Below are positions 33,787 through 42,126 of a stretch of DNA of 64,000 nt, in pieces. This DNA is from Moorella mulderi DSM 14980 (GTDB lineage: Bacteria; Bacillota; DSM-521; Neomoorellales; Neomoorellaceae): assembly GCF_001594015.1 (NCBI RefSeq), contig NZ_LTBC01000004.1, forward strand, positions 1-64,000. Direction: 5' to 3'. The notes below the pieces were generated by a model. That model was not told where the DNA came from and did no database searches. It saw only the letters and a list, made by a program, of their open reading frames with translations. The number at the start of each line of letters is the position of its first letter. Within the stretch, counting starts at the first letter, position 1. Both the position numbers and the translations under genes were made by a program.

Positions 33787-33827
33787 GCCCACCTCGCAGG
33801 GGAAGCTGCCAGGTGGGCTTTTCTTTC
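33787..33827 (+). terminator. Terminator of thrS
   Basis: GCCCACCT (33787-33794) pairs with AGGTGGGC (33811-33818), followed by TTTTCTTTC. From here to 34079 there is no gene; the sequence becomes less GC-rich and holds an imperfect AAACCAT...ATGGTTT hairpin (34033-34068) just before the next ribosome site. Confidence 0.85.
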
Positions 33828-34079
33828 AGCTAGCAGCCTATGTGAATAGCCTGTATAAACGCGGAAGTGGTAAAAGATGTTAAAGGATTCCTATGCTAGT
33901 TGTCGAAGTAGTAGTCACCTCCGATTTATCAACACCTTAGGCGGGCGGAGACTGATTACCCCCCCAACCTGATTGCACAATTCTTAAAGGTCAGGGTGCG
34001 AAAAGTAGATTGCAGGGGGGATTTAAGGGCAAAACCATGGCGCGGCTTTCCTAGGAAGGTATGGTTTGGAGGGACTGTT

Positions 34080-34463
34080 ATGGGCGAACTCATCGAGAAG
34101 CAGATTGAGCGCTATGAAACTTTGCTGAGGGAGATGTGGACTGCGTCAGCGAAGTACCTTGGGACGTTTTCTGCGAACCTTTTGGTGGAAAGGGTTGTGT
34201 GGGAGGTTTCTCAGGAGTATAGAGAAATGGAGTTGTTGCAATACAACGAGGAGGGAATTTCTTGCGCAGGGATATCTGCTAGTTTGAAGAAAAACCCAGA
34301 CCTGCCGGCCAATGATATGTTTGCGAAGTTTATCCTCAGGTATTTAGAAATTTTGGCCAGGCTCCTTGGTCATGAAAAAACGGAGAAAATAGCGAAGAAG
34401 TTAGACGAAGAATTCCCAGGATTCCTTTTGACTGCAAGGGGGAATGAGAGATGGATAAATTGA
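34080..34463 (+). CDS. Helical protein of unknown function, first gene of KaiC/GGDEF operon
   Basis: The 127-residue product is predicted all-helical: GELIEKQIERYETLLREMWT, a middle with NLLVERVVWEVSQEYREMEL, and LARLLGHEKTEKIAKKLDEE. I recognise no catalytic motif and cannot name the family. It may be a dimerising or sensory partner for the KaiC-like ATPase, whose start overlaps its last 13 bases. ATG 34080 has GGAGGG upstream (34069-34074). Codon use is more A/T-rich than in the flanking housekeeping genes, as for the whole operon, hinting at horizontal origin. Confidence 0.72.
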   Translation: MGELIEKQIERYETLLREMWTASAKYLGTFSANLLVERVVWEVSQEYREMELLQYNEEGISCAGISASLKKNPDLPANDMFAKFILRYLEILARLLGHEKTEKIAKKLDEEFPGFLLTARGNERWIN

Positions 34464-35854
34464 AAACGGGCATAAAGAATCTTGATTATATTCTTGGCGG
34501 CGGCATACCCGTATATTCACTGAACATCGTTTCTGGCTCTCCGGGTAGCGGAAAAACGATATTTGTCCAAAACATTATATTTAACAGCGCGAGGAACGGC
34601 CTCAAAAGTCTATACCTGACCACTATATCGGAATCACAGTTCAAGATGGTAAGGCACCTGCAGGGGTTTAAGTTTTTCGCGGACGATTTCTTGGGTGACA
34701 AGGTTATTTACGGGGATCTGGGAGCTGTTCTGCGCGAACAGGGCACGGACAAGGTTCTGGGATACCTGACTGAAATGATTAAAAGACATTTACCAAACAT
34801 AGTTGTAATCGATAGCTTCAAGGCCATAAGAGACATCTTCCCGGACGAAAAGGCTTTTAAGGCTTTTGTTTTTGACCTGGCTGCCGCTCTATCGATATGG
34901 GAGGTTACTGTATTTCTCATCGGCGAGTACGAAGAAAAAGAACTAACGTTATTAAGTGAATTTGCCGTTGCCGATGGGATTTTTCACCTTTACGGGCAGG
35001 AAGAAAAGCGATTTCAAAAAAGGTATTTGCGTATCCTGAAGATGAGGGGGACCAATTTTGAGCATGGGGAACACCTGTTTAAAATTAGCCATGCTGGAAT
35101 AGAAGTGTACCCGAGAATGAAGCCGGAGGATAATGAACTCCAGTATGAGGTCCGATTGGGGAAAAAAGGATTTGGGATCACAGGCTTGGACGAAATGCTA
35201 TGTGGAGGGTTAACCGAAGGGACTATTACGCTCATTTCAGGTAGTACAGGTACGGGCAAAACCGCATTTGCCCTTAAGTTCTTACTGGAGGGGGCGGAAA
35301 AAGGCGAAAAAGGACTGTTCCTTTCTTTTGAAGAGCCTGTGGCTCAACTTCAGAATACTGCCCGTCACCTGGGATGGGAGATAGATAGATATCTGGCAGA
35401 TGGTCGACTTGATATCAAGTTTATTTCTCCCATAGAATTGGACGTAGATAAGCACGCTTTTGAAATACTGGACATAGTCAGGGAAAAGAAGGTGAAGAGG
35501 TTTGTCATCGACAGCATCTCTTCTTTTGAAAGGAGCGTTTATGATCTACAAAAGTATAGAGATTATCTCTGGGCGATGGGACAGCAGCTCAAAGGGCAGC
35601 ACATCACCACCATCTTCACGGTACTTAACGAAGAACTTTTTTCACCAATGATAGTAACGAAAGCTCAGATTTCCTTAATGGCCGATAATGTAATCATTCT
35701 GCGGTACGTGGAAGCCGATTCAAGCATCAGGAAGGTTGTTGGCATCCTTAAAGCCCGCGGAAGCGACCACGACAAGGCCTTGAGGGAGTATGAGATTACC
35801 AAGAACGGAATAAATATTCTCGGCAAATTAGATAAAGCAGATATGTTGAGATGA
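34451..35854 (+). CDS. KaiC-like tandem RecA-fold ATPase
   Basis: The 467-residue protein contains two KaiC/RadA-type ATPase domains. Domain 1 has Walker A GSPGSGKT (29-36) and Walker B IVVIDS, but the catalytic Glu-Glu position is altered (TTISESQ). Domain 2 has GSTGTGKT (264-271), intact FEEP (Glu 294-295), Walker B FVIDS and the KARGSDHDKALREYEI end typical of KaiC. So domain 2 should hydrolyse ATP while domain 1 may only bind it. No kaiA or kaiB is nearby; this is a non-clock relative of the kind found in archaea and bacteria. It is coupled by ATGA overlap to the diguanylate cyclase downstream. Confidence 0.88.
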   Translation: MDKLKTGIKNLDYILGGGIPVYSLNIVSGSPGSGKTIFVQNIIFNSARNGLKSLYLTTISESQFKMVRHLQGFKFFADDFLGDKVIYGDLGAVLREQGTDKVLGYLTEMIKRHLPNIVVIDSFKAIRDIFPDEKAFKAFVFDLAAALSIWEVTVFLIGEYEEKELTLLSEFAVADGIFHLYGQEEKRFQKRYLRILKMRGTNFEHGEHLFKISHAGIEVYPRMKPEDNELQYEVRLGKKGFGITGLDEMLCGGLTEGTITLISGSTGTGKTAFALKFLLEGAEKGEKGLFLSFEEPVAQLQNTARHLGWEIDRYLADGRLDIKFISPIELDVDKHAFEILDIVREKKVKRFVIDSISSFERSVYDLQKYRDYLWAMGQQLKGQHITTIFTVLNEELFSPMIVTKAQISLMADNVIILRYVEADSSIRKVVGILKARGSDHDKALREYEITKNGINILGKLDKADMLR

Positions 35855-37281
35855 GGTGCCGGCAGATGCCAACAAACCTTCTTCTTAGCATTTCAGTCAA
35901 ATACTGGCAGGATTTTCAGGATACGCTGGCTAAGGTAATGGATGCCAATATTTACATCTTTGATATAAATGGGGGCTCTTTTTCCCAATTCAGCCGGCCC
36001 GTTGAATTATGCCAGGAGGTAAACAAAGGCGGAAAGATCTGCAACGAAAAGTGCATTCGTTTTTACAAGTCTGCTCTCCGTTCGTTAGAAGATAAAGGCA
36101 TACTCACCTGTCCTTACGGGATAAGACTTTATGCGTACCGCCTGGGCACCTACGCCCAAAATATAGGGTTCCTTGTCATTACTTCTACCAGGATCAGAAC
36201 CCAGGTGAGTGGCGAGGAAGAAAATACTTTTGTGACCAAAGCGCACAGTATTTACCAGACAATCAATGAGGTTCTTAAGGCCATCCTGGAAAAAAATCTG
36301 TTAGGGTTACGGAGGCTTGAACTGAACAGCATCTACGAAATCAGCCGCCTGTTGACGTCGACCGTCGAACTGGACAAGGTTCTGGACCTCATAACGAATT
36401 CTTTAATCATAATTTACAAGGCCGAGCTTGGTTTTGTCGGCCTTCGCGAGGGTGATAAAATTAGAATAGCCCAGGCTAAAGGTGAATACGGCCATCTTTT
36501 GATTGGTAGGGAATGGCCGATGGTCCAGCCGCTGATTGAGCAGGTTTTTTCAAAAGTTGAGCCGTCATCTCTGAGTATTGAGGAATTAATGACCCTACCA
36601 GGTCTCACCGGTTTAGGGGTTGCTCCCGGGAATGAAATCATGATTTATCCCCTCTGGACTGCTTTGGGTGCGGTTGGGCTATTAGGTATAGTGTTCCCTG
36701 TTTCTCTGGATGACAACGGTAGCAGAAACCTGCAGATATATGCGAACTTTGCCGCGGTAGCCCTGGCTAACGCGAAGCTTATATACCGCCTGGAAAGAGA
36801 AGCTGAAACCGACTTCATGACCGGTTTCTTTAATAAGCGTGCCCTGCGAAATATGCTGGTTCAAGAACTTGAGAGGGTAACAAGGTACGGCACACCCCTG
36901 TCGGTTATTTTCCTGGATATCGATGACTTCAAGACCTACAATGATACCTTTGGCCACTTAGCCGGCGATATAGTGTTGCAGAAGACGGCAGAGATAATAA
37001 AAAACTCCATCAGGCTGGTGGATATTGCAGGCCGTTATGGGGGCGAGGAATTTGTAATCATTCTTCCAGGAACAAAAAAGGAAGGTGCTGTAGCAGTAGC
37101 GGAAAGAATACGGAAATCTATAGAGATTTACCCTTTCCCGCACCGCCAGGTCACCGTTAGCCTTGGCGTAGCCTGGGCCAAAAGAAATGATTCCGTTGAC
37201 TCGCTGCTTGCAAGGGCGGATCAGGCCTGTTATCAGGCGAAGAGACAAGGGAAAAACCGCTTCTGCTTGGACCCATCCTAA
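35851..37281 (+). CDS. Diguanylate cyclase with PocR and GAF sensor domains
   Basis: The 476-residue protein has three parts. Residues about 10-115 form a PocR-type sensory domain (WQDFQDTLAKVMDANIYIFD, cysteines in CQEVNKGGKICNEKC and LTCPYGI). About 155-310 form a GAF domain (YEISRLLTSTVELDKVLDLI at its start). The C-terminus is a GGDEF domain with GGEEF at 397-401, so catalytic residues are intact, and an RxxD product-inhibition site (RLVD, 388-391) five residues before it. It should make c-di-GMP from GTP in response to a ligand or redox state. The start overlaps the KaiC-like gene by 4 bases. Confidence 0.9.
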   Translation: MRCRQMPTNLLLSISVKYWQDFQDTLAKVMDANIYIFDINGGSFSQFSRPVELCQEVNKGGKICNEKCIRFYKSALRSLEDKGILTCPYGIRLYAYRLGTYAQNIGFLVITSTRIRTQVSGEEENTFVTKAHSIYQTINEVLKAILEKNLLGLRRLELNSIYEISRLLTSTVELDKVLDLITNSLIIIYKAELGFVGLREGDKIRIAQAKGEYGHLLIGREWPMVQPLIEQVFSKVEPSSLSIEELMTLPGLTGLGVAPGNEIMIYPLWTALGAVGLLGIVFPVSLDDNGSRNLQIYANFAAVALANAKLIYRLEREAETDFMTGFFNKRALRNMLVQELERVTRYGTPLSVIFLDIDDFKTYNDTFGHLAGDIVLQKTAEIIKNSIRLVDIAGRYGGEEFVIILPGTKKEGAVAVAERIRKSIEIYPFPHRQVTVSLGVAWAKRNDSVDSLLARADQACYQAKRQGKNRFCLDPS

Positions 37282-37299
37282 CAATATTCCCTTCTATTC

Positions 37300-37640
37300 G
37301 GGACGGCCATTTTAGGATTTTTAAGCTCTTTGCAACAACTTTTTGCAGGTCACGATAGCCGTTAATTTGGTGGAAACCTTTTTCGGCCTAGAGATAAGAA
37401 GCTGCCATCCAGGAAGTATCTGCTCGCCGTTTTGCCCCCTCTTAACGTTGCGGCAGTTAATGCGAATGTGGACATTGGCCGATTCGATGGTATTGGCCGA
37501 GTTCAGGTTTTGGAGTCGTTATGCCTTATAGGCATAAGGCTCCGTCTTTAGACAGTGAGGTCTTATTTCGTTACTTTGGCCTTTTCTTCCTTCTTGCTTG
37601 AGACCTATCCTACAGTAATTTTACTTTGACAATCTCTATA
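37300..37640. other. Intergenic stretch with coding-like remnant of unknown origin
   Basis: No intact gene. On the minus strand about 37500-37350 reads LNSANTIESANVHIRINCRN and then LPGWQLLISRPKKVSTKLTA, which looks like part of a protein but has no start or end and no family I can name; a decayed transposase is one guess. T-rich sequence follows up to the infC promoter. Confidence 0.25.
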
Positions 37641-37646
37641 GACTTA

Positions 37647-37675
37647 TTGACGCCAGCACACCTCTATGTTATACT
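37647..37675 (+). promoter_or_regulatory. Promoter of infC-rpmI-rplT
   Basis: TTGACG (37647-37652), 17-base spacer, TATACT (37670-37675). Confidence 0.75.
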
Positions 37676-37683
37676 TTCCCAGG

Positions 37684-37810
37684 AAGTAGAAGCCATCCGC
37701 TTCTCACCTTACGGCCTGCGGCCAGTAAGGTTTGCCCAGGAAAAGGTCTGTTTTTGGCGGGTGGAATCCACCCGCTTAAATTTTTGAGAAACTGGGGTAC
37801 CCACTTCTCA
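37684..37810 (+). promoter_or_regulatory. infC-rpmI-rplT leader with attenuator hairpins
   Basis: The leader holds AGAAGC/GCTTCT, CCTTAC/GTAAGG (around the GGCCTGCGGCC arm), and then GCGGGTGG (37757-37764) with CCACCCGC (37768-37775) followed by TTAAATTTTT, a terminator. A further TGAGAA/TTCTCA hairpin lies at 37785-37810. This operon is regulated by L20 or IF3 binding in Firmicutes; a premature terminator here fits the same mode. Confidence 0.65.
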
Positions 37811-37857
37811 ATCATGGAGGTCTTTGACTGGGCGGTAAATCTAGTTGGAGGTGACGC

Positions 37858-38370
37858 ATTATCAGCAAGGATTTGAGGGTCAATGGAGAAATCCGGACCC
37901 GGGAAGTGCGCCTGGTTGGCGTTGATGGGCAGCAACTGGGGATTATGCCGACGCGCGATGCCCTGCGCATCGCCCAGGAACAGGGCCTGGACCTGGTAGA
38001 AGTAGCGCCGACAGCGCGCCCGCCGGTTTGCCGCATTATGGATTTTGGCAAATATAAATATGAGCAGAGCAAGCGGGAGCGCGAGGCCAGGAAAAAGCAG
38101 CGCATAATAAACATTAAAGAGGTAAAGCTGCGGCCCAACATAGAAGAGCATGACTTCCAGGTCAAAGCGCGCAATGCCATCCGCTTTCTGGAGGATGGCG
38201 ATAAGGTTAAGGTGACCATTATGTTCCGCGGCCGGGAGATTGCCCATGCCGACCTCGGGATGAAGCTGTGCCAGCGCCTGGCCGACCAGGTGGCAGACCT
38301 TGCCTCCATTGAAAAACCGCCCAAAGTAGAGGGGCGCAATATGGTTATGATTCTGGCCCCTAAAGCTTAA
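37858..38370 (+). CDS. infC: Translation initiation factor IF-3 (ATT start)
   Basis: The 170-residue protein is IF-3: N-domain with [20 protein letters not shown] and [20 protein letters not shown], then C-domain with [20 protein letters not shown] and [14 protein letters not shown]. The start is placed at ATT 37858, giving [20 protein letters not shown]; this rare codon is the hallmark of infC and underlies its self-repression, since IF-3 rejects non-standard starts. GGAGGTG lies at 37847-37853. A TTG at 37873 is in frame but would cut the conserved ISKDLRVN start. It heads the usual operon with L35 and L20. Confidence 0.95.
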   Translation: MISKDLRVNGEIRTREVRLVGVDGQQLGIMPTRDALRIAQEQGLDLVEVAPTARPPVCRIMDFGKYKYEQSKREREARKKQRIINIKEVKLRPNIEEHDFQVKARNAIRFLEDGDKVKVTIMFRGREIAHADLGMKLCQRLADQVADLASIEKPPKVEGRNMVMILAPKA

Positions 38371-38395
38371 GGGAAAAATTATTCGAGGTGATACT

Positions 38396-38596
38396 ATGCC
38401 CAAAATGAAAACCCACCGCGGCGCGGCCAAGAGGTTCCGCGTCACAGCCTCGGGAAAAGTAAAACGAGCTAGGGCTTATAAAAGCCATCTGCTGGCGGGG
38501 AAAGCACCCAAGCGCAAGAGGCGTTTGCGCCAGCCTGCCTTAATTGATATCACCGATCGCAAGCGCATAGCCAGGCTCTTGCCTTATCAGGCTTAG
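38396..38596 (+). CDS. rpmI: 50S ribosomal protein L35
   Basis: The 66-residue basic protein begins [20 protein letters not shown] and contains [20 protein letters not shown], which define L35 of the large ribosomal subunit. Length is standard. It lies 25 bases after infC and 15 before rplT in the universal order. Confidence 0.97.
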   Translation: MPKMKTHRGAAKRFRVTASGKVKRARAYKSHLLAGKAPKRKRRLRQPALIDITDRKRIARLLPYQA

Positions 38597-38611
38597 AGGG
38601 AGGTAGGGAAA

Positions 38612-38977
38612 ATGGCCCGTGTGAAACGTGGTGTGACCAAGCACCAGCGCCATAAAAAGATCTTGAAGCTGGCTAAGGGCTACTTTGGCGCCAAGTCCAA
38701 ATTATTCCGCCCGGCCAACGAACAGGTATTGAAATCCCTCGCCTATGCTTACGCCCACCGGCGGCAGCGCAAAGGCGACTTTCGCAAGTTGTGGATTGCC
38801 CGCATTAATGCCGCAGCCAGGCTGCAGGGCCTTACTTACAGCCGCTTGATTAACGGTTTGAAAAAGGCCGGCGTGGAAGTTAACCGCAAGATGCTGGCCG
38901 ACATGGCGGTGAATGACGTGGCAGGTTTCAACCGCCTGGTGAATATGGCGAAAGAAAAGCTAGGCCTCGGCGCCTAA
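38612..38977 (+). CDS. rplT: 50S ribosomal protein L20
   Basis: The 121-residue protein begins [20 protein letters not shown] and contains [20 protein letters not shown], both diagnostic for L20. It binds 23S rRNA early in 50S assembly and in Firmicutes also represses this operon by binding its leader. GGGAGG precedes the ATG; a strong terminator follows. Confidence 0.97.
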   Translation: MARVKRGVTKHQRHKKILKLAKGYFGAKSKLFRPANEQVLKSLAYAYAHRRQRKGDFRKLWIARINAAARLQGLTYSRLINGLKKAGVEVNRKMLADMAVNDVAGFNRLVNMAKEKLGLGA

Positions 38978-38992
38978 AGAAACAGGGTGGTA

Positions 38993-39028
38993 GGCCAGCC
39001 AGTTGGCAAAACTGGCCGGCCTTTTTCA
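38993..39028 (+). terminator. Terminator of the infC operon
   Basis: GGCCAGCCAGTT (38993-39004) pairs with AACTGGCCGGCC (39010-39021, one mismatch), followed by TTTTTCACTT. Confidence 0.88.
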
Positions 39029-39040
39029 CTTATATCCTGC

Positions 39041-39069
39041 TTGACAAGGGCCGGGCCGGCTATAATAAT
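39041..39069 (+). promoter_or_regulatory. Promoter of ktrB-ktrA
   Basis: TTGACA (39041-39046) with AATAAT at 39064-39069 (17-base spacer); TATAAT at 39061 is closer than usual. Confidence 0.6.
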
Positions 39070-39162
39070 AGGGGAAGATGCTTTTCTACACTATATTATA
39101 GAAGGTGAAAGAGTACGAGTATCGTTCGGGAATGGCCTTTTCGCCTGCGGCCACCCCAGATT

Positions 39163-40455
39163 ATGGCCCTTGGCTTCGGGGTGGTTATCGCCACCGGCAC
39201 GCTCCTCTTAAGCCTCCCTATTGCCAGCCAGAGCGGGCAACCAGTGGCGGTCATTGATGCCCTGTTCACGGCCACCTCGGCCACGGCCGTGACCGGTCTG
39301 GTAACAGTTGATACCCAGACCACTTATTCTTTATTTGGTGAACTGGTTATTCTTGCTTTAATTCAAACCGGCGGCCTGGGTTTTATGACCCTATCTACCC
39401 TGGTCGCCCTGCTCCTGGGCAAGCGTATCACCCTGAAGGAAAGGCTGGTCATGCAGGAAGCCATGAACCAGCTGACGGTAGAAGGGGTCGTGCGCCTGAG
39501 CAAGTATGTCCTCATTTTTACCCTGTTTGCTGAAGGCCTGGGGGCGTTGCTTTTAAGTATCCGTTTCAGCAGCCAGATGCCCCTGGGACAGGCCATTTAT
39601 TTTGGTATCTTCCATGCCGTCTCCGCTTTCTGCAACGCTGGCTTTGATCTTTTTTCCAAGAGCCTGGTTGATTACCGGGGCGATTTACTGGTCAACATGG
39701 TTATTACCTTGCTAATTATCTTTGGAGGTCTGGGTTTCAGCGTCGTAGCTGATATTTATACCAAACGTTCCTGGAAGCGGCTCTCCCTGCACAGCAAGAT
39801 CGTCATTCGTACCACCCTTTTGCTAATCGTTACGGCTACAGTAATTATCTTTCTCCTGGAGTATACTAACACGAAAAGCCTGGCGCCTTTGCCTCTAGGA
39901 GAAAAGATCCTGGCCTCATACTTCCAGGCCGTGACACCGCGGACGGCCGGGTTTAATACCCTCGTAATCGGCGACTTAAGGCCGGTAACCCTGCTCTTTA
40001 TCACCATCCTGATGTTTATCGGTGCTTCGCCGGGGTCGACCGGCGGCGGTATCAAGACAACTACCTTTGCGGCCATTGCCGTGGCTGTCTGGACCATTAT
40101 CCGGGGTAACGTTGATATTGAGGTATTTGGCCGGCGGTTACCCCGGGGTACAGTCTTAAAGGCCCTGGCCATTGCTGCTGTTTCCCTGCTCCTGGTAGTT
40201 ACCGTAACTGGCATTTTATTAATTACCGAACAGGCAGATTTGCAAATGGTACTCTTTGAAGTAACCTCAGCCTTTGGCACCGTCGGCCTTTCCATGGGGC
40301 TGACGCCGAAACTGACAACAACTGGCAAATTGCTTATTACCGCTACCATGTTTACCGGCCGGGTAGGGCCCTTGACCCTGGCCTTTGCCATTGCCCAGCG
40401 CCTGGGCCGCCAGGGAATAAAACATTATCCTGAGGAGAGGATTATTGTTGGCTAA
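39163..40455 (+). CDS. ktrB: Potassium uptake membrane subunit, KtrB/TrkH type
   Basis: The 430-residue membrane protein has four pore motifs of the Trk/Ktr family: ATSATAVTGLVTVDTQTTYS, AVSAFCNAGFDLFS, AVTPRTAGFNTL and TSAFGTVGLSMGLTP, each with the selectivity Gly. It moves K+ with Na+ or H+. The first standard start is ATG 39163, but the frame upstream (39109-39162) already encodes a KtrB-like N-terminus (RLRPPQIMALGF) and has no ATG, GTG or TTG after the TGA at 39106-39108. The true start is therefore uncertain. The gating subunit gene follows. Confidence 0.92.
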   Translation: MALGFGVVIATGTLLLSLPIASQSGQPVAVIDALFTATSATAVTGLVTVDTQTTYSLFGELVILALIQTGGLGFMTLSTLVALLLGKRITLKERLVMQEAMNQLTVEGVVRLSKYVLIFTLFAEGLGALLLSIRFSSQMPLGQAIYFGIFHAVSAFCNAGFDLFSKSLVDYRGDLLVNMVITLLIIFGGLGFSVVADIYTKRSWKRLSLHSKIVIRTTLLLIVTATVIIFLLEYTNTKSLAPLPLGEKILASYFQAVTPRTAGFNTLVIGDLRPVTLLFITILMFIGASPGSTGGGIKTTTFAAIAVAVWTIIRGNVDIEVFGRRLPRGTVLKALAIAAVSLLLVVTVTGILLITEQADLQMVLFEVTSAFGTVGLSMGLTPKLTTTGKLLITATMFTGRVGPLTLAFAIAQRLGRQGIKHYPEERIIVG

Positions 40456-40468
40456 AGGAGGCAGGGCT

Positions 40469-41116
40469 GTGAAACAGTTTGCCGTCATTGGCCTGGGGCG
40501 TTTCGGGTCCAGCGTGGCCCGCACCCTGGCCCGTATGGGCCACCAGGTAATTGCCATTGATAGCGACGAGGCCAAGGTGGAAGCCCTCATGAACGAGGTC
40601 ACTACGGCCATCCAGGCTGATGCCCGCGATGAGGAAGCCCTGAAGGCGGCGGGCATTCGCAATGTGGACGTGGCCATTGTGGCCATTGGGGAAAATGTCG
40701 AGGCTAATATCCTGGTCACTTTAATCGTCAAGGAAATGGGCATCAAGTGCGTGGTCGCCAAGGCCCTGAACGACCTGCACGGTAAAGTCCTGGCGAAAAT
40801 CGGTGCCGATAAAGTCGTTTATCCGGAGCGGGATATGGGAATCAGGGTCGCCCATACCCTTGTTTCCGGCAACGTCCTGGAGCATATCGACCTTTCGCCG
40901 GAGTACAGCATTGTGGAGATTGTGGCCCCGGCCAGGGTGGCGGGTAAGACCCTGGGACAGCTGAATTTACGCGCCCAGCACGGTGTCAGCGTTATGGCTA
41001 TCAAACGCAACGATAAAATCCTAGCCGCACCTGGCGCCGATGATGTGGTGGAAGAAGGCGATATCATGGTACTGGTAGGCCGGAACAAAGCCCTGGAAAG
41101 GCTGCAGGAGAGTTAA
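40469..41116 (+). CDS. ktrA: Potassium uptake regulatory subunit, KtrA/TrkA type
   Basis: The 215-residue cytosolic protein starts with an RCK/TrkA-N Rossmann fold (QFAVIGLGRFGSSVARTLAR, with Asp 37 region IAIDSDEAKVEALM) that binds ATP/NAD, followed by a TrkA-C domain (YSIVEIVAPARVAGKTLGQL) of the type that binds c-di-AMP in Firmicutes. It gates KtrB. GTG 40469 is used because GGAGG lies 8-9 bases upstream, 13 bases after the ktrB stop. Confidence 0.93.
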   Translation: MKQFAVIGLGRFGSSVARTLARMGHQVIAIDSDEAKVEALMNEVTTAIQADARDEEALKAAGIRNVDVAIVAIGENVEANILVTLIVKEMGIKCVVAKALNDLHGKVLAKIGADKVVYPERDMGIRVAHTLVSGNVLEHIDLSPEYSIVEIVAPARVAGKTLGQLNLRAQHGVSVMAIKRNDKILAAPGADDVVEEGDIMVLVGRNKALERLQES

Positions 41117-41263
41117 ACAGGCTAGGCGCCTGGACGGCGGCATCCTTCCGCTGCTTTGCTCCGCTTTAATTAGGTAACTCCTGGGTTAACGGATCAGGGG
41201 CTAGAGGTGAAGTTCTGCCGCCGGAGGAGTTAAGGTAGCATTTCGTAGAAGGTGGAAACGGCA

Positions 41264-42109
41264 ATGAAGCAGGCCGGACTAATTACTTCACCAGCCAACC
41301 GCTACGTTAAGCTGGCCCGATCCCTCCGGGAACGCTCCGGCCGGGAGAAAAAAGGTCTTTACCTCATTGAAGGGATTCACCTGCTGGAGGAAGCCCTGCA
41401 GGCCGGGATACCCCTGGAAGTTGTTTTGTACAGCCCGCAAATTCTTGCTGCCCCGCGGGGGGAGCAGCTGGTAGCCGCCCTACAGGAGGCTGGCTACCGC
41501 TGCCTGGCGGTGACGGAGGAATTGATGCAGGCCATCAGCACGACCGTGACGCCGCCGGGAGTGGTGGCTATAGCCCCCTTCCAGGCAAGTTCCCTGACAA
41601 GACTCCTGAGCCGGCCTTCTCCTTTGCTAATGGTGGCCGCCGGATTGCAGGATCCGGGGAATCTGGGGACCATCTGGCGGACTGCCCTTGGAGCGGGAGC
41701 TACGGGACTGATTTTAACCCGCGGCAGCGTTGACCCCTTTAACCCCAAGGTAGTCCGGGCGGCCATGGGTGCCACCTTTAAGCTGCCGGTGGTTAGCGGC
41801 GTGGAGCCAGCTACCCTGGTGCGGGAATTGGAAGCTTGCGGGATAAAGCTGGTAGTGGCCGACGTCAGCGCGCCTTTAGTTTTCTGGCAGGCGGACTTAA
41901 GGCCCCCCCTGGCCCTGGCCGTGGGCAGCGAGAACCATGGTCCGGGAAGGGAATTGCTGGCCGCAGCTACGGCCCGCGTGGGCATTCCCCTGGTCGGCCC
42001 GGTGGAGTCCTTGAACGCCGCCGTAGCGGCGGCCCTCCTCCTTTATGAAGCTCTCCGGCAGCGACAAGATTTAATTTATACTGTTGATTTAAGAAAAACT
42101 TATGGTTAG
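41264..42109 (+). CDS. TrmH/SpoU family RNA 2'-O-methyltransferase
   Basis: The 281-residue protein has a substrate-binding N-domain (ANRYVKLARSLRERSGREKK, GLYLIEGIHLLEEALQAGIP) and the knotted SPOUT domain with its three motifs: AGLQDPGNLGTIWRTALGAG, LAVGSENHGPGRELLAAA and VGPVESLNAAVAAALLLYEA. It would methylate a ribose in 23S rRNA or tRNA using SAM; the target is unknown. In many Firmicutes such a gene sits just before pheST, as here in broad terms. ATG 41264 is preferred to GTG 41252, which lies in the ribosome site. Confidence 0.9.
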   Translation: MKQAGLITSPANRYVKLARSLRERSGREKKGLYLIEGIHLLEEALQAGIPLEVVLYSPQILAAPRGEQLVAALQEAGYRCLAVTEELMQAISTTVTPPGVVAIAPFQASSLTRLLSRPSPLLMVAAGLQDPGNLGTIWRTALGAGATGLILTRGSVDPFNPKVVRAAMGATFKLPVVSGVEPATLVRELEACGIKLVVADVSAPLVFWQADLRPPLALAVGSENHGPGRELLAAATARVGIPLVGPVESLNAAVAAALLLYEALRQRQDLIYTVDLRKTYG

Positions 42110-42126
42110 AATGGAGGTGAAGGCGG

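Noticed and set aside
33900-33907. TTGTCGAA resembling a Spo0A box upstream of the KaiC/GGDEF operon, and the same 8-mer at 9046-9053
   Set aside because: An 8-base match is expected about twice by chance in a window of this size and no promoter boxes are aligned with it.
41117-41263. Possible leader RNA before the SpoU-type methyltransferase
   Set aside because: G/C-rich with short arms only; no aptamer-like core or terminator that I can support.
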